Source: Rikenellaceae bacterium
Lineage (GTDB): Bacteria > Bacteroidota > Bacteroidia > Bacteroidales > UBA932
Direction: 5' to 3'
Assembly: GCA_012800665.1 (NCBI GenBank)
Contig: JAAZIW010000217.1
Coordinates: forward strand, 1-15,246
DNA: 15,246 nucleotides
Part shown: piece after piece, positions 6,168 to 13,299 of the stretch
Layout of the letters: every line of letters starts with the position of its first letter
Position numbering within the stretch: position 1 is the stretch's first letter
Program-made: the position numbers and the translations under genes
The notes under the pieces: generated by a model
What the model was told of the DNA's origin: nothing
Databases searched by the model: none
The model's input: the letters and a program-made list of their open reading frames with translations, nothing else

Positions 6168-7032
6168 AAGATACATATTCGCTTTTTTGCTGGCTGTGCT
6201 CTCAGCCTCTTCCTTGAATGCACAATTCAGGGAAGAAGCTTTTCAGCAAAGCTATAATGACGACAAGGCCAGCGCCAAAGACTCGGCGGATGTACTCTTC
6301 AGCTTTAAAGACTTTTTTGGCGGAGTATCGCACAAACACGAAATCAAAATAGGCGTTATGTTCTCCGGCAGCACCGTTTTCCTGGGCAGCAGCCAAATCT
6401 ATAATCGGGATTACTGGAAACTTCCCCTCGTTTACGGCGGTATACTCGGCAGCGCAGGGATGGGCGTATATCAAAATATGCAGGGCAATCACGAAACCGC
6501 CAAATGGTGGTTTGTGGGTGCCGGGCTGGCTTATTGGGCCACTTTGATGGATGGCGTAGTCTCTTATCAGCCAAGTACATATCCCCATGCAGGCAAGGCA
6601 ACGCTGTATTCTCTTCTTGTGCCCGGACTCGGCCAAATCTACAATCGCGAAGCATGGAAAATCCCCCTTTATTGGGGTATAATGGGCGGAGGCGTCCATT
6701 TTTATTTTCTCAACCGCACCAATTATTTACGATTCCAGCGCATCTATAGGGAAATGACTGATGATGATCCCGCCAATAACGGCCCTATAAGCGCAGAAAC
6801 CGCTCTCTATTACCGCAATGTATATCGCCGCTACCGCGATTACTCCATACTTGTCATTTTCGGCGGCTATCTGCTGCAAATAATAGACGCAAACGTTTTT
6901 TCCTATATGCACGGCTTCAATGTGTCGGACGACCTTTCAATAAAGATTTCTCCTACAGTGATGCCTGCAAACACCGCTTATGCCCTTGGTAGGACCCCTG
7001 CGTTTGGAGTGCATTTCGGGCTTAGATTTTAA
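6154..7032 (+). CDS. DUF5683 envelope protein with an internal repeat
   Basis: The function is unknown. The 292-residue product has a Sec signal peptide (basic MQVFKRY, hydrophobic core, likely cut after LNA at residue 23), so it goes to the envelope. It matches what I recall of DUF5683 proteins, which sit beside parB in Bacteroidota. The body contains two copies of a QIYNR[DE]xWK[LI]PL motif at residues 81-92 and 161-172, exactly 80 residues apart, each followed by a Gly-rich hydrophobic stretch. The second has the context LVPGLGQIYNREAWK. The C-terminus ends GVHFGLRF with a terminal Phe, as many outer-membrane strands do, though a full barrel is not evident. The start at 6154 gives the signal peptide directly and overlaps parB by 14 bases. 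The transglycosylase begins three bases after its stop. A link between segregation and the envelope is only suggested by position. Confidence 0.82.
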   Translation: MQVFKRYIFAFLLAVLSASSLNAQFREEAFQQSYNDDKASAKDSADVLFSFKDFFGGVSHKHEIKIGVMFSGSTVFLGSSQIYNRDYWKLPLVYGGILGSAGMGVYQNMQGNHETAKWWFVGAGLAYWATLMDGVVSYQPSTYPHAGKATLYSLLVPGLGQIYNREAWKIPLYWGIMGGGVHFYFLNRTNYLRFQRIYREMTDDDPANNGPISAETALYYRNVYRRYRDYSILVIFGGYLLQIIDANVFSYMHGFNVSDDLSIKISPTVMPANTAYALGRTPAFGVHFGLRF

Positions 7033-7035
7033 AAC

Positions 7036-8403
7036 ATGAAAAAGATTCTTCCTCTCTTGCTGCTGCTTGCGGCCTGCCCCCTCTTCTCACAAAACAAGAA
7101 GGCCGTTATTGCGCGTCAGCAAAAAGAAATATTAAGGCTTCAGGCCTCGTTGGATTCTTTGCAGATATTGGTGGAAAGCCTTCAAAAGAGCAGTTATTCG
7201 GAAGACAGCGCTGTTCTAGCCTCGCCTAGGGGAGACGAAGCGATGCCGGGAGGCATGGCGGAAGACAATTTTTCACCGGACCTTATCGACAGTTTGATGA
7301 GGGAATGGTATCGTCAGAGGCGTATTGTAATGCCGGAATACAATCTGGACACGCTTCGTCTCACATCCAATTTGCCCGACTCAGAATTGGAAAGACGGCT
7401 TGTCGCCATGAATTCTTTCATTACTCTCCCTTTCAACCAGACCGTGAAGAATTACATGATTCTATATTCCGAAAAAATGAGCGGTTCAATGCCTTATCTG
7501 CTCGGTAAGGCCAAATACTATTTCCCTCTGTTTGAGGAGGTTATGACCCGTTACGGTCTGCCTCTCGAACTCAAGTATATGTCGGTGATAGAGTCGGGGC
7601 TGAACCCTGTGGCCCGCTCCCGTGCCGGCGCAATGGGTATTTGGCAATTCATGTACGGCACAGCAATAGGCTACGGCCTTAAGATAAATTCTTTTGTAGA
7701 TGAAAGATTGGATGTGGAAAAAGCGGCAGATGCTGCCGCAAGGTATTTAAGGGATGCCTATAGGGTGTTTGGGGATTGGAATTTGGCCATTTGTTCGTAC
7801 AATTGCGGAGCGGCAAATGTGCAAAAAGCCATCAGGCGCTCCGGAAGCAATAAGTTTTGGGATATTTACGATTATTTGCCGCGCGAAACCCGCTCATATG
7901 TGCCTGCCTTTGTGGGTGCAATGTACGGTTTCAAGTATCATCGCGAATACGGCATAGAACCTGCTTCCGTGGGTATGCCGGCCATCTGCGATACTTTTGA
8001 AATCCGACAAAACCTTCATTTCAAGCAGATTTCCGAAACCGTGGGGGTGCCTATGAATGTGCTGAAATCCCTTAATCCTCAATACCTTCACGATATTATC
8101 CCCGGAAGCGAAGGAACCTATATATTGCGTCTCCCTTACAATTGGTCCTCGGCTTTTATGAGCGTACCTCGCGACACCCTCTATAATCATAAATCCGACC
8201 AACTGCTTAACGCCCAAGTGCTTAAAAATATAAAGGAGAGCGGTCTTGAGAGGAGAGTGGCCTACCGCGTTAAGAGCGGAGACATATTGGGACGGATTGC
8301 CATAAGAAACGGGGTGACGGTAAGTCAATTGAAAAAATGGAACCACCTAAGGAGCGACACTATACGTCCGGGCCAGATACTTTATATCTATAAGAAAAAT
8401 TAA
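7036..8403 (+). CDS. mltD: MltD-like lytic transglycosylase with LysM domains
   Basis: This enzyme is predicted to cleave the MurNAc-GlcNAc bond of peptidoglycan with formation of a 1,6-anhydro end, in the periplasm. The 455-residue protein has an N-terminal export signal with a lipobox-like LAAC (C14), so it may be a lipoprotein. A cut after PLFS is the alternative. A short coiled coil (about 22-52) is followed by the SLT goose-type domain (about 165-300), with catalytic E186 in YMSVIESGLNP and the motifs AGAMGIWQFM and SYNCGAANVQKA. Two LysM peptidoglycan-binding repeats sit at about 322-366 and 408-452; the second is the clearer one (VKSGDILGRIAIRNGV, ending RPGQILYIYK). The gene follows DUF5683 by three bases and belongs to the parA operon. 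MltD is the closest named family; the symbol denotes similarity only. Confidence 0.92.
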   Translation: MKKILPLLLLLAACPLFSQNKKAVIARQQKEILRLQASLDSLQILVESLQKSSYSEDSAVLASPRGDEAMPGGMAEDNFSPDLIDSLMREWYRQRRIVMPEYNLDTLRLTSNLPDSELERRLVAMNSFITLPFNQTVKNYMILYSEKMSGSMPYLLGKAKYYFPLFEEVMTRYGLPLELKYMSVIESGLNPVARSRAGAMGIWQFMYGTAIGYGLKINSFVDERLDVEKAADAAARYLRDAYRVFGDWNLAICSYNCGAANVQKAIRRSGSNKFWDIYDYLPRETRSYVPAFVGAMYGFKYHREYGIEPASVGMPAICDTFEIRQNLHFKQISETVGVPMNVLKSLNPQYLHDIIPGSEGTYILRLPYNWSSAFMSVPRDTLYNHKSDQLLNAQVLKNIKESGLERRVAYRVKSGDILGRIAIRNGVTVSQLKKWNHLRSDTIRPGQILYIYKKN

Positions 8404-8408
8404 TTTTG
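8401..8408 (+). promoter_or_regulatory. Candidate -7 box (TAATTTTG) overlapping the mltD stop
   Basis: TAATTTTG fits TAnnTTTG. Its first three bases are the stop codon of the transglycosylase gene, and it ends 12 bases before the ATG at 8421. It suggests that the DUF4954 gene can be transcribed separately from the par operon. The -33 region is not convincing. Confidence 0.4.
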
Positions 8409-8420
8409 TATTTTAGGGCG

Positions 8421-10412
8421 ATGAAACAATACCGAAATCTTACATCAGAAGAAATATCCAAGCTGAAAAGTCAGGCATGTTATGCCGATGACTGGAATAA
8501 TATTAAGGTTACAGATGGCTTCGATGCCGAATACGTAGTTTCCACGCGCTTCTCCGGAAAAATCCGGATAGGAGCCTTCAAAAGCGAGTTCAAGCTTGCC
8601 GGCGGCATGACCAAGCACAGCGGCCTGTACCATACGACTTTGCACAATGTTACCATCGGAGACAATTGCTGCATAGAAAATGTAAAGAATTATATAGCAA
8701 ATTACGAAATAGGGGATAATTGTTTTATAGAGAATGTGGACATTATCCTTACGGACGGCCCCACCACTTTTGGAAACGGGGTAGAGGCTACCGTGATGAA
8801 TGAAACCGGTGGAAGAGAGGTAATGTTCTACGACTGCCTTTCGGCCCAGCAGGCCTATATAATGGCTCTTTATCGTCATCGCAGCGAGGCAATAGAAAAG
8901 CTCCGCCAAATGATTTTGGATTATTGCGATTTTATTCGTTCCGATGTAGGTCGCATAGAAAACAATGTCACCATTGCGGATGCCGGTTATATAAAGAATG
9001 TAAAAATAGGCCCTTATGCTAAGATAGAGGGTTGTCGCCGCATTAAGAACGGCAGCATCAATTCTGAGAAAGATGCGCCTGTGCATATAGGAGTAGGGGT
9101 AATCGGAGATGATTTTGTGATTTGCAGCGGATCCAATATCGAAGACAATGTGATGTTTTCGCGTTGCTTCATAGGACAGAGCGTCCAGCTCGGCCATAGT
9201 TATTCTGCAACCGACTCTTTATTCTTCAGCAACTGCCAAGGCGAAAACGGTGAGGCCTGCTCTATTTTCGCAGGCCCCTTCACGGTAAGTCACCATAAGA
9301 GCACCCTGCTCATCGCCGGCATGTTCTCGTTTATGAATGCAGGCTCCGGAAGTAACCAGAGCAATCATATTTACAAATTAGGTCCTATTCATCAAGGCAT
9401 TATGGAGCGCGGAGCCAAAACCGCATCCGACTCTTATCTGCTTTGGCCGGCTAAAGTAGGAGCTTTCTCGTTAGTTATCGGGCGCCATGCAAGCCATCAA
9501 GACACCAGCAATCTGCCTTTCTCCTATCTTATAGAAGATCAAAACGTTACCCATATTGTTCCAGGAGCAAACTTGCGCAGCGTTGGCACGGTGAGGGATG
9601 CAAAAAAATGGCCCAAACGCGACGCTCGTACCAGTAAGGACAAATTGGACTGCATAAATTATAACCTGTTAAGCCCTTATACAATAAGAAAAATGCTGAA
9701 GGGTATAGATATCCTTAACGAGCTCCGAAGAGTGTCGGGTGTAACATCTGACATTTACACCTATCAAAGCGGAAAAATCAAGCGTTCCTCACTCGAAAAA
9801 GGTTTGGAAATCTATTCTATGGCAATAAACAAGTTCCTTGGCAATTCCCTTATTTCGCGCATCCAAAAAGTGAATCCCAAAACCCTTGATGAACTCCATC
9901 GCGGCTTGCTTCCGACTTCCGATGTAGGTCTTGGCAAATGGGTTGATGCAGCAGGACTTATCGCTCCCAAATCCGAAATAGACAAGACTTTGGACGATAT
10001 CGAAAGCGGTGTTCTCAAGGATGTAAACTCCATAAATGCCCGTTTCTACGAGATGCACTCCAATTATTATGACTACGAATGGACGTGGGCTTATGGGATC
10101 TTTGAAAAGTGGTATGGGGTAGATCTTTCCAAAGCATCAATCGAAAGCCTTTTGACCATTATCCGCAATTGGAAAGAGGCGGTGGTCACTATGGATGAAA
10201 TTCTTATAAAAGATGCACATAAGGAGTTTTCGCTCAGTATGATGACTTCATTCGGAGCAGACGGCGATTCCGCTGACCGTCAGGCCGATTTCGAGCAGGT
10301 GCGCGGCTCCTCATTCGAAACCAATCCTTTTGTACAAAGTGTCCGCGAACATATTATTGTCAAAACCGAACTCTGCGAAACAGCAACCGAAATAGTAGAA
10401 AGTCTTAGCTAA
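8421..10412 (+). CDS. DUF4954 left-handed beta-helix protein
   Basis: This 663-residue cytoplasmic protein has no assigned function. I recognise it as a DUF4954 family member, with a C-terminal helical region that may correspond to DUF6819. There is no signal peptide. The N-terminal part carries hexapeptide-like repeats of the left-handed beta-helix fold seen in sugar acyl- and nucleotidyl-transferases. TIGDNCCIENV (78-88) and EIGDNCFIENV (96-106) lie exactly 18 residues apart, one full coil. Further turns occur at about 178-205 and 222-262. A helical insertion (140-172) interrupts the helix. Conserved-looking His and Gly residues occur at SHHKSTLLIAGMF (290-302) and GRHASHQDTSNLPFSYL (354-370). 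The C-terminal 250 residues are mainly helical and polar. The ATG at 8421 is preferred; a TTG at 8406 would put the start inside the promoter box. The gene follows the transglycosylase by 17 bases and meets atpK tail to tail. Confidence 0.82.
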   Translation: MKQYRNLTSEEISKLKSQACYADDWNNIKVTDGFDAEYVVSTRFSGKIRIGAFKSEFKLAGGMTKHSGLYHTTLHNVTIGDNCCIENVKNYIANYEIGDNCFIENVDIILTDGPTTFGNGVEATVMNETGGREVMFYDCLSAQQAYIMALYRHRSEAIEKLRQMILDYCDFIRSDVGRIENNVTIADAGYIKNVKIGPYAKIEGCRRIKNGSINSEKDAPVHIGVGVIGDDFVICSGSNIEDNVMFSRCFIGQSVQLGHSYSATDSLFFSNCQGENGEACSIFAGPFTVSHHKSTLLIAGMFSFMNAGSGSNQSNHIYKLGPIHQGIMERGAKTASDSYLLWPAKVGAFSLVIGRHASHQDTSNLPFSYLIEDQNVTHIVPGANLRSVGTVRDAKKWPKRDARTSKDKLDCINYNLLSPYTIRKMLKGIDILNELRRVSGVTSDIYTYQSGKIKRSSLEKGLEIYSMAINKFLGNSLISRIQKVNPKTLDELHRGLLPTSDVGLGKWVDAAGLIAPKSEIDKTLDDIESGVLKDVNSINARFYEMHSNYYDYEWTWAYGIFEKWYGVDLSKASIESLLTIIRNWKEAVVTMDEILIKDAHKEFSLSMMTSFGADGDSADRQADFEQVRGSSFETNPFVQSVREHIIVKTELCETATEIVESLS

Positions 10413-10477
10413 AAGCCAACAGACAAATACACGTCTGTTGTTCATATTGGCTTAGGCGTAAAATGTGCATTTTACGC
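10413..10477. terminator. Two inverted repeats between convergent genes
   Basis: The 86-base spacer between the DUF4954 stop (10412) and the atpK stop (10499) holds two inverted repeats. The first pairs CAACAGAC (10417-10424) with GTCTGTTG (10433-10440) around an 8-base loop, and can be extended or replaced by AAGCCAA (10413-10419) with TTGGCTT (10447-10453). The second is a perfect 10-base inverted repeat, GCGTAAAATG (10456-10465) with CATTTTACGC (10468-10477), separated by two bases. Neither is followed by a long T-run, so intrinsic termination in either direction is plausible from position but not proven. Confidence 0.5.
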
Positions 10478-10498
10478 TCGCTAGTAAGAGCATTCGTT

Positions 10499-10936
10499 TT
10501 AAGCCATAATGGCGCCTACGAGTCCGAGAATTGCGTAGAATTCGGGGAGAGCGGCATAGATAAGGGTATTTGCAAACACAGGATGCCCTTGGCTGATGCC
10601 TACTATACCGTTGGCGCAAACTTGGCCTTGACGTATTGCTGAGAGCATGCAGACAAGGCCTACGAAAATACCGATGCCGAAGGTCTTGATGCCTAAAGCA
10701 GGATCTGCGTTGAAACGGCCGAGCATAATAAGAAATGCTACGAAACCGTAAATTCCCTGAGTTGCCGGTATGGCAGAGAGAACCATGTAGTTGCCCGAGC
10801 TTTCAGGCCTTTTTTTAAGAGCTCCTTCTGCAGCGTTTCCTGCAATGGATGTTCCATAGGCGCTGCCGATGCCTGCAAGGGCAAGTACGGAGCCGAGTCC
10901 GATATAACCTAAGACGGAAATTACTTCTGGTGACAT
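10499..10936 (-). CDS. atpK: V/A-type ATPase subunit K (rotor ring proteolipid)
   Basis: This 145-residue protein forms the membrane rotor ring that carries the coupling ion. It has four predicted membrane helices in two hairpins (about 6-30, 50-73, 83-103 and 121-145) with one essential carboxylate, E132, in PEFYAILGLVGAI. Aligned with the Enterococcus hirae Na+-binding K subunit, the Na+ ligands are kept: T59 and Q60 in IPATQGIYG (E. hirae T64, Q65), Q103 in SAIRQGQV (Q110) and E132 (E139). Position 56 is Ile where E. hirae has Leu61. This points to Na+ rather than H+ coupling, by inference. It is the last gene of the operon, 12 bases after atpI, and is followed by the shared terminator region. 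Confidence 0.95.
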   Translation of the reverse strand: MSPEVISVLGYIGLGSVLALAGIGSAYGTSIAGNAAEGALKKRPESSGNYMVLSAIPATQGIYGFVAFLIMLGRFNADPALGIKTFGIGIFVGLVCMLSAIRQGQVCANGIVGISQGHPVFANTLIYAALPEFYAILGLVGAIMA

Positions 10937-10948
10937 AATTTATTGATT

Positions 10949-12697
10949 TTAATTGTTTGTATTTTCTTTTGCAAGAGGAGTATATTTTCTGCCGCCCCCT
11001 TCATATCCGGCATTTTTAAAGAATTCAAGGAAATTGAGTCGGAGAGGATGTACGAATGCGCCCAATGCGCACATCGCGATATTAAGCACATGCCCTACAA
11101 TCACCAACAATATAAAGAATATCCATCCTATGCCGCCGTCTCCGCGTACCATTACGGCAAGGTCGTTGAAAGCCGCGCCGAGCAAGCCTCCCGCAAGCCC
11201 GAGAGCATACAGACGGAGGTAGCTGAGTACATCCGAAAGCAGACCGGTAGCATTGTTGTAGGTTTCCCAAAGTCCGTTTCCAATATTAATCAGCGGATTT
11301 TTCTTAAAATCCCGAAGGAAAAATACAAATAGCGCCGAAATTATTCCTATCACTATTATGATTATCTTGGTAATCGTCTTGTCGAATACTCCTATCAGCG
11401 CAAAAGCGCCGACTATAACCCCTCCAACTATCAGCAGAGTCCATCCCCATGTGCTTATACTGGCTAAGAATCCATTGTTGCGGGTTTCTACTATTGCCTT
11501 TGTAAGTTGCGCCAAGGAAATATGCACGACACCGCACACTAATGCCAAAATCATGGTCCAATCGTATTCTCCCATACCGGGAATCACGAATTTACTGTCG
11601 GAAGGCACCATTATCTTATGAAGACCGAGTGACCTTATGAAGCTCCATTGGCTGATGTCCATACTGAAAAAGGTATGGAAAAAGAAGCCTATTATAAAAG
11701 TGGCCACACCTAATGTCATTACCAAGGCGGAAGTTTGCTTGCCGAGTTTTTCGCGCAGCAGGTATCCCAGCAATACAATTACAATTCCGTAGCCGGCATC
11801 CCCCATGCAGAAGGCGAAAAACAGGGTAAAGAAGATGCTTATGAAGGGTGTCGGGTCGAAGCCGTCATAGGTTGGTCTGCCGTACATATCTGTCAAGACC
11901 TCAAACATTCCTACGAACTTCTTGTTCTTGAATTTGATGGGAGGCTCATCTTCCACAGCGGCCTTTTCGGAAAGCCAAAGCACCGGCATTTTGTCGAAGG
12001 AATCCTTCAATGCGGCGTCTTTTTCAGATGGGGCAAAGCCCTCGAATATCACAAGGCTGTTTTCGGCAGCGCTTTCGCCGGTTGCAGAAGCAAGGTAGAG
12101 CGAAAGCTCTTCCTGTTTGCCGGACAATTCTTTACGAAGCCCGGGAAGCTCCTCCCTGCGATTTTTAAGGGTATTGGAATAGAGCTCAATTTGTTTTTTC
12201 GTATCGGCAACCACCTCACTTGCTTCGGCAAAGGTGAGCGTAGGAGCCGGAATTTCTTTAAGCGGAAATCCCTCGGCAGAGCCCACTATCACAAACCAAA
12301 GCTGCTTGCCGTCTTCGCTTACCTTTTGAATGGCATATTGCGAGGGCCAATCCGGGTCGAAATTCTTTGCCGCCGTATTATAAAAATGCAGCTCAAGACC
12401 GGTTTCCTCCAAACGGGCGCGGTCCCAAGTTCCCCAGGGGCGTATAGCCTCCTGTTCCCTTATCTGTTCGGAAAGAGAATTTTCAAGTTCTCTGAGACGG
12501 GCATCCGTTCCCGCTTCTATATCTTTGATTTCTTTCTTTATCCTGTCGCAGTCATCCAATAGCGCCGCAGAATGCTCATCTATCGGCTTTGAAGAACGGG
12601 TTATATCCACAAGGCCGAGCGATTGCAAATCCTCTAAAAATGCATCTTTGGCACTTGAAAGAAGGATGAAGGAGTATTTTGTCATTCTTTCTATCAT
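10949..12697 (-). CDS. atpI: V/A-type ATPase subunit I (stator, a-subunit homologue)
   Basis: Subunit I is the 582-residue membrane stator that provides the ion half-channels against the K ring. Residues 1 to about 275 form the cytoplasmic domain with coiled-coil stretches (about 50-85 and 165-200). The C-terminal half has about seven to eight hydrophobic helices (starting near 285, 318, 335, 380, 418, 442, 498 and 524). The invariant arginine of the ion path is R495 in LSYLRLYALGLAGG. The conserved HPLRLNFLEFFKNAGYEGGGRKYTPL ending is intact. The start at 12697 gives MIERMTKYSF and overlaps the atpD stop by four bases (ATGA), so M1 is preferred over the nearby M5. An open frame of 275 codons antisense to this gene (11735-12562) has no supporting features. 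Confidence 0.95.
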   Translation of the reverse strand: MIERMTKYSFILLSSAKDAFLEDLQSLGLVDITRSSKPIDEHSAALLDDCDRIKKEIKDIEAGTDARLRELENSLSEQIREQEAIRPWGTWDRARLEETGLELHFYNTAAKNFDPDWPSQYAIQKVSEDGKQLWFVIVGSAEGFPLKEIPAPTLTFAEASEVVADTKKQIELYSNTLKNRREELPGLRKELSGKQEELSLYLASATGESAAENSLVIFEGFAPSEKDAALKDSFDKMPVLWLSEKAAVEDEPPIKFKNKKFVGMFEVLTDMYGRPTYDGFDPTPFISIFFTLFFAFCMGDAGYGIVIVLLGYLLREKLGKQTSALVMTLGVATFIIGFFFHTFFSMDISQWSFIRSLGLHKIMVPSDSKFVIPGMGEYDWTMILALVCGVVHISLAQLTKAIVETRNNGFLASISTWGWTLLIVGGVIVGAFALIGVFDKTITKIIIIVIGIISALFVFFLRDFKKNPLINIGNGLWETYNNATGLLSDVLSYLRLYALGLAGGLLGAAFNDLAVMVRGDGGIGWIFFILLVIVGHVLNIAMCALGAFVHPLRLNFLEFFKNAGYEGGGRKYTPLAKENTNN

Positions 12698-13299
12698 AGC
12701 TCTGCCTCCTCTTCCTCAGCATGGCGCATTTTTACTATTTTGGAAGATGCCTTGCTAAGGTTTTCTTCGTCTTCCATAAAACGTTTTATCTTGAGTATGG
12801 CCTCTTGATATCCCGGAATCTGCACTTTTTCGTAGAGATTCACCTTTTGGGTGGTTTTTCTGCGCTGATAGTCTAAAATCTTTTTGGTTTGATTGCTTAC
12901 TTCGCTCTCCAAGCCGAGACGGGTGAGTTCTTCGAGAATACGCACCCCGTCTGCATACCAGGCCGGTTTTACGAATGCATTGAAAGGCTTGAGCTCGTAA
13001 TTGACAGCCAAAAGCTCCGGGCATTTTACTCCCGCCTTCTTTACCGTACCCATCTCCAAGCCCGAAATGCTTATCAAGTCAGGCTCAAACTCATTCCAAA
13101 GAGCGGCCAAATAATCGTACTCCTTCATTTTGGCTTCAAGTTCCCTTTCAAGCCGTTCGGCCTCTTTTTTAGCCGCCAGTGCGCTGAAACGCAGGGCGCT
13201 CTCTTTGTTTTTGAGAGTGGGCAAGGCATTCTGACGCACCTTCAGCTGTTTGCCGAGGTTTGTAAGCGAAGTCTTGTTATATTGGAACTTTATGGACAT
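12694..13299 (-). CDS. atpD: V/A-type ATPase subunit D (central stalk)
   Basis: Subunit D is the long coiled-coil axle that couples rotation of the K ring to the catalytic A3B3 head. The 201-residue protein shows the family N-terminus, with KTSLTNLGKQLKVRQNALPTLK then KESALR. It has charged heptad-rich helices at both ends (about 5-65 and 120-195) that form an antiparallel coiled coil, and a short globular middle. Its start overlaps the atpB stop by one base and its stop overlaps the atpI start by four bases, so expression of the three is coupled. This gene is the V-type subunit D, not the F-type beta subunit that shares the symbol in some species. Confidence 0.93.
   Translation of the reverse strand: MSIKFQYNKTSLTNLGKQLKVRQNALPTLKNKESALRFSALAAKKEAERLERELEAKMKEYDYLAALWNEFEPDLISISGLEMGTVKKAGVKCPELLAVNYELKPFNAFVKPAWYADGVRILEELTRLGLESEVSNQTKKILDYQRRKTTQKVNLYEKVQIPGYQEAILKIKRFMEDEENLSKASSKIVKMRHAEEEEAEL

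Noticed and set aside
8445..9197. A 250-codon open frame on the minus strand
   Set aside because: It is antisense to the DUF4954 gene and has no domain or promoter.
11735..12562. A 275-codon open frame on the plus strand
   Set aside because: It is antisense to atpI, has Cys- and Phe-rich low-plausibility composition and no recognisable domain; atpI is unambiguous.
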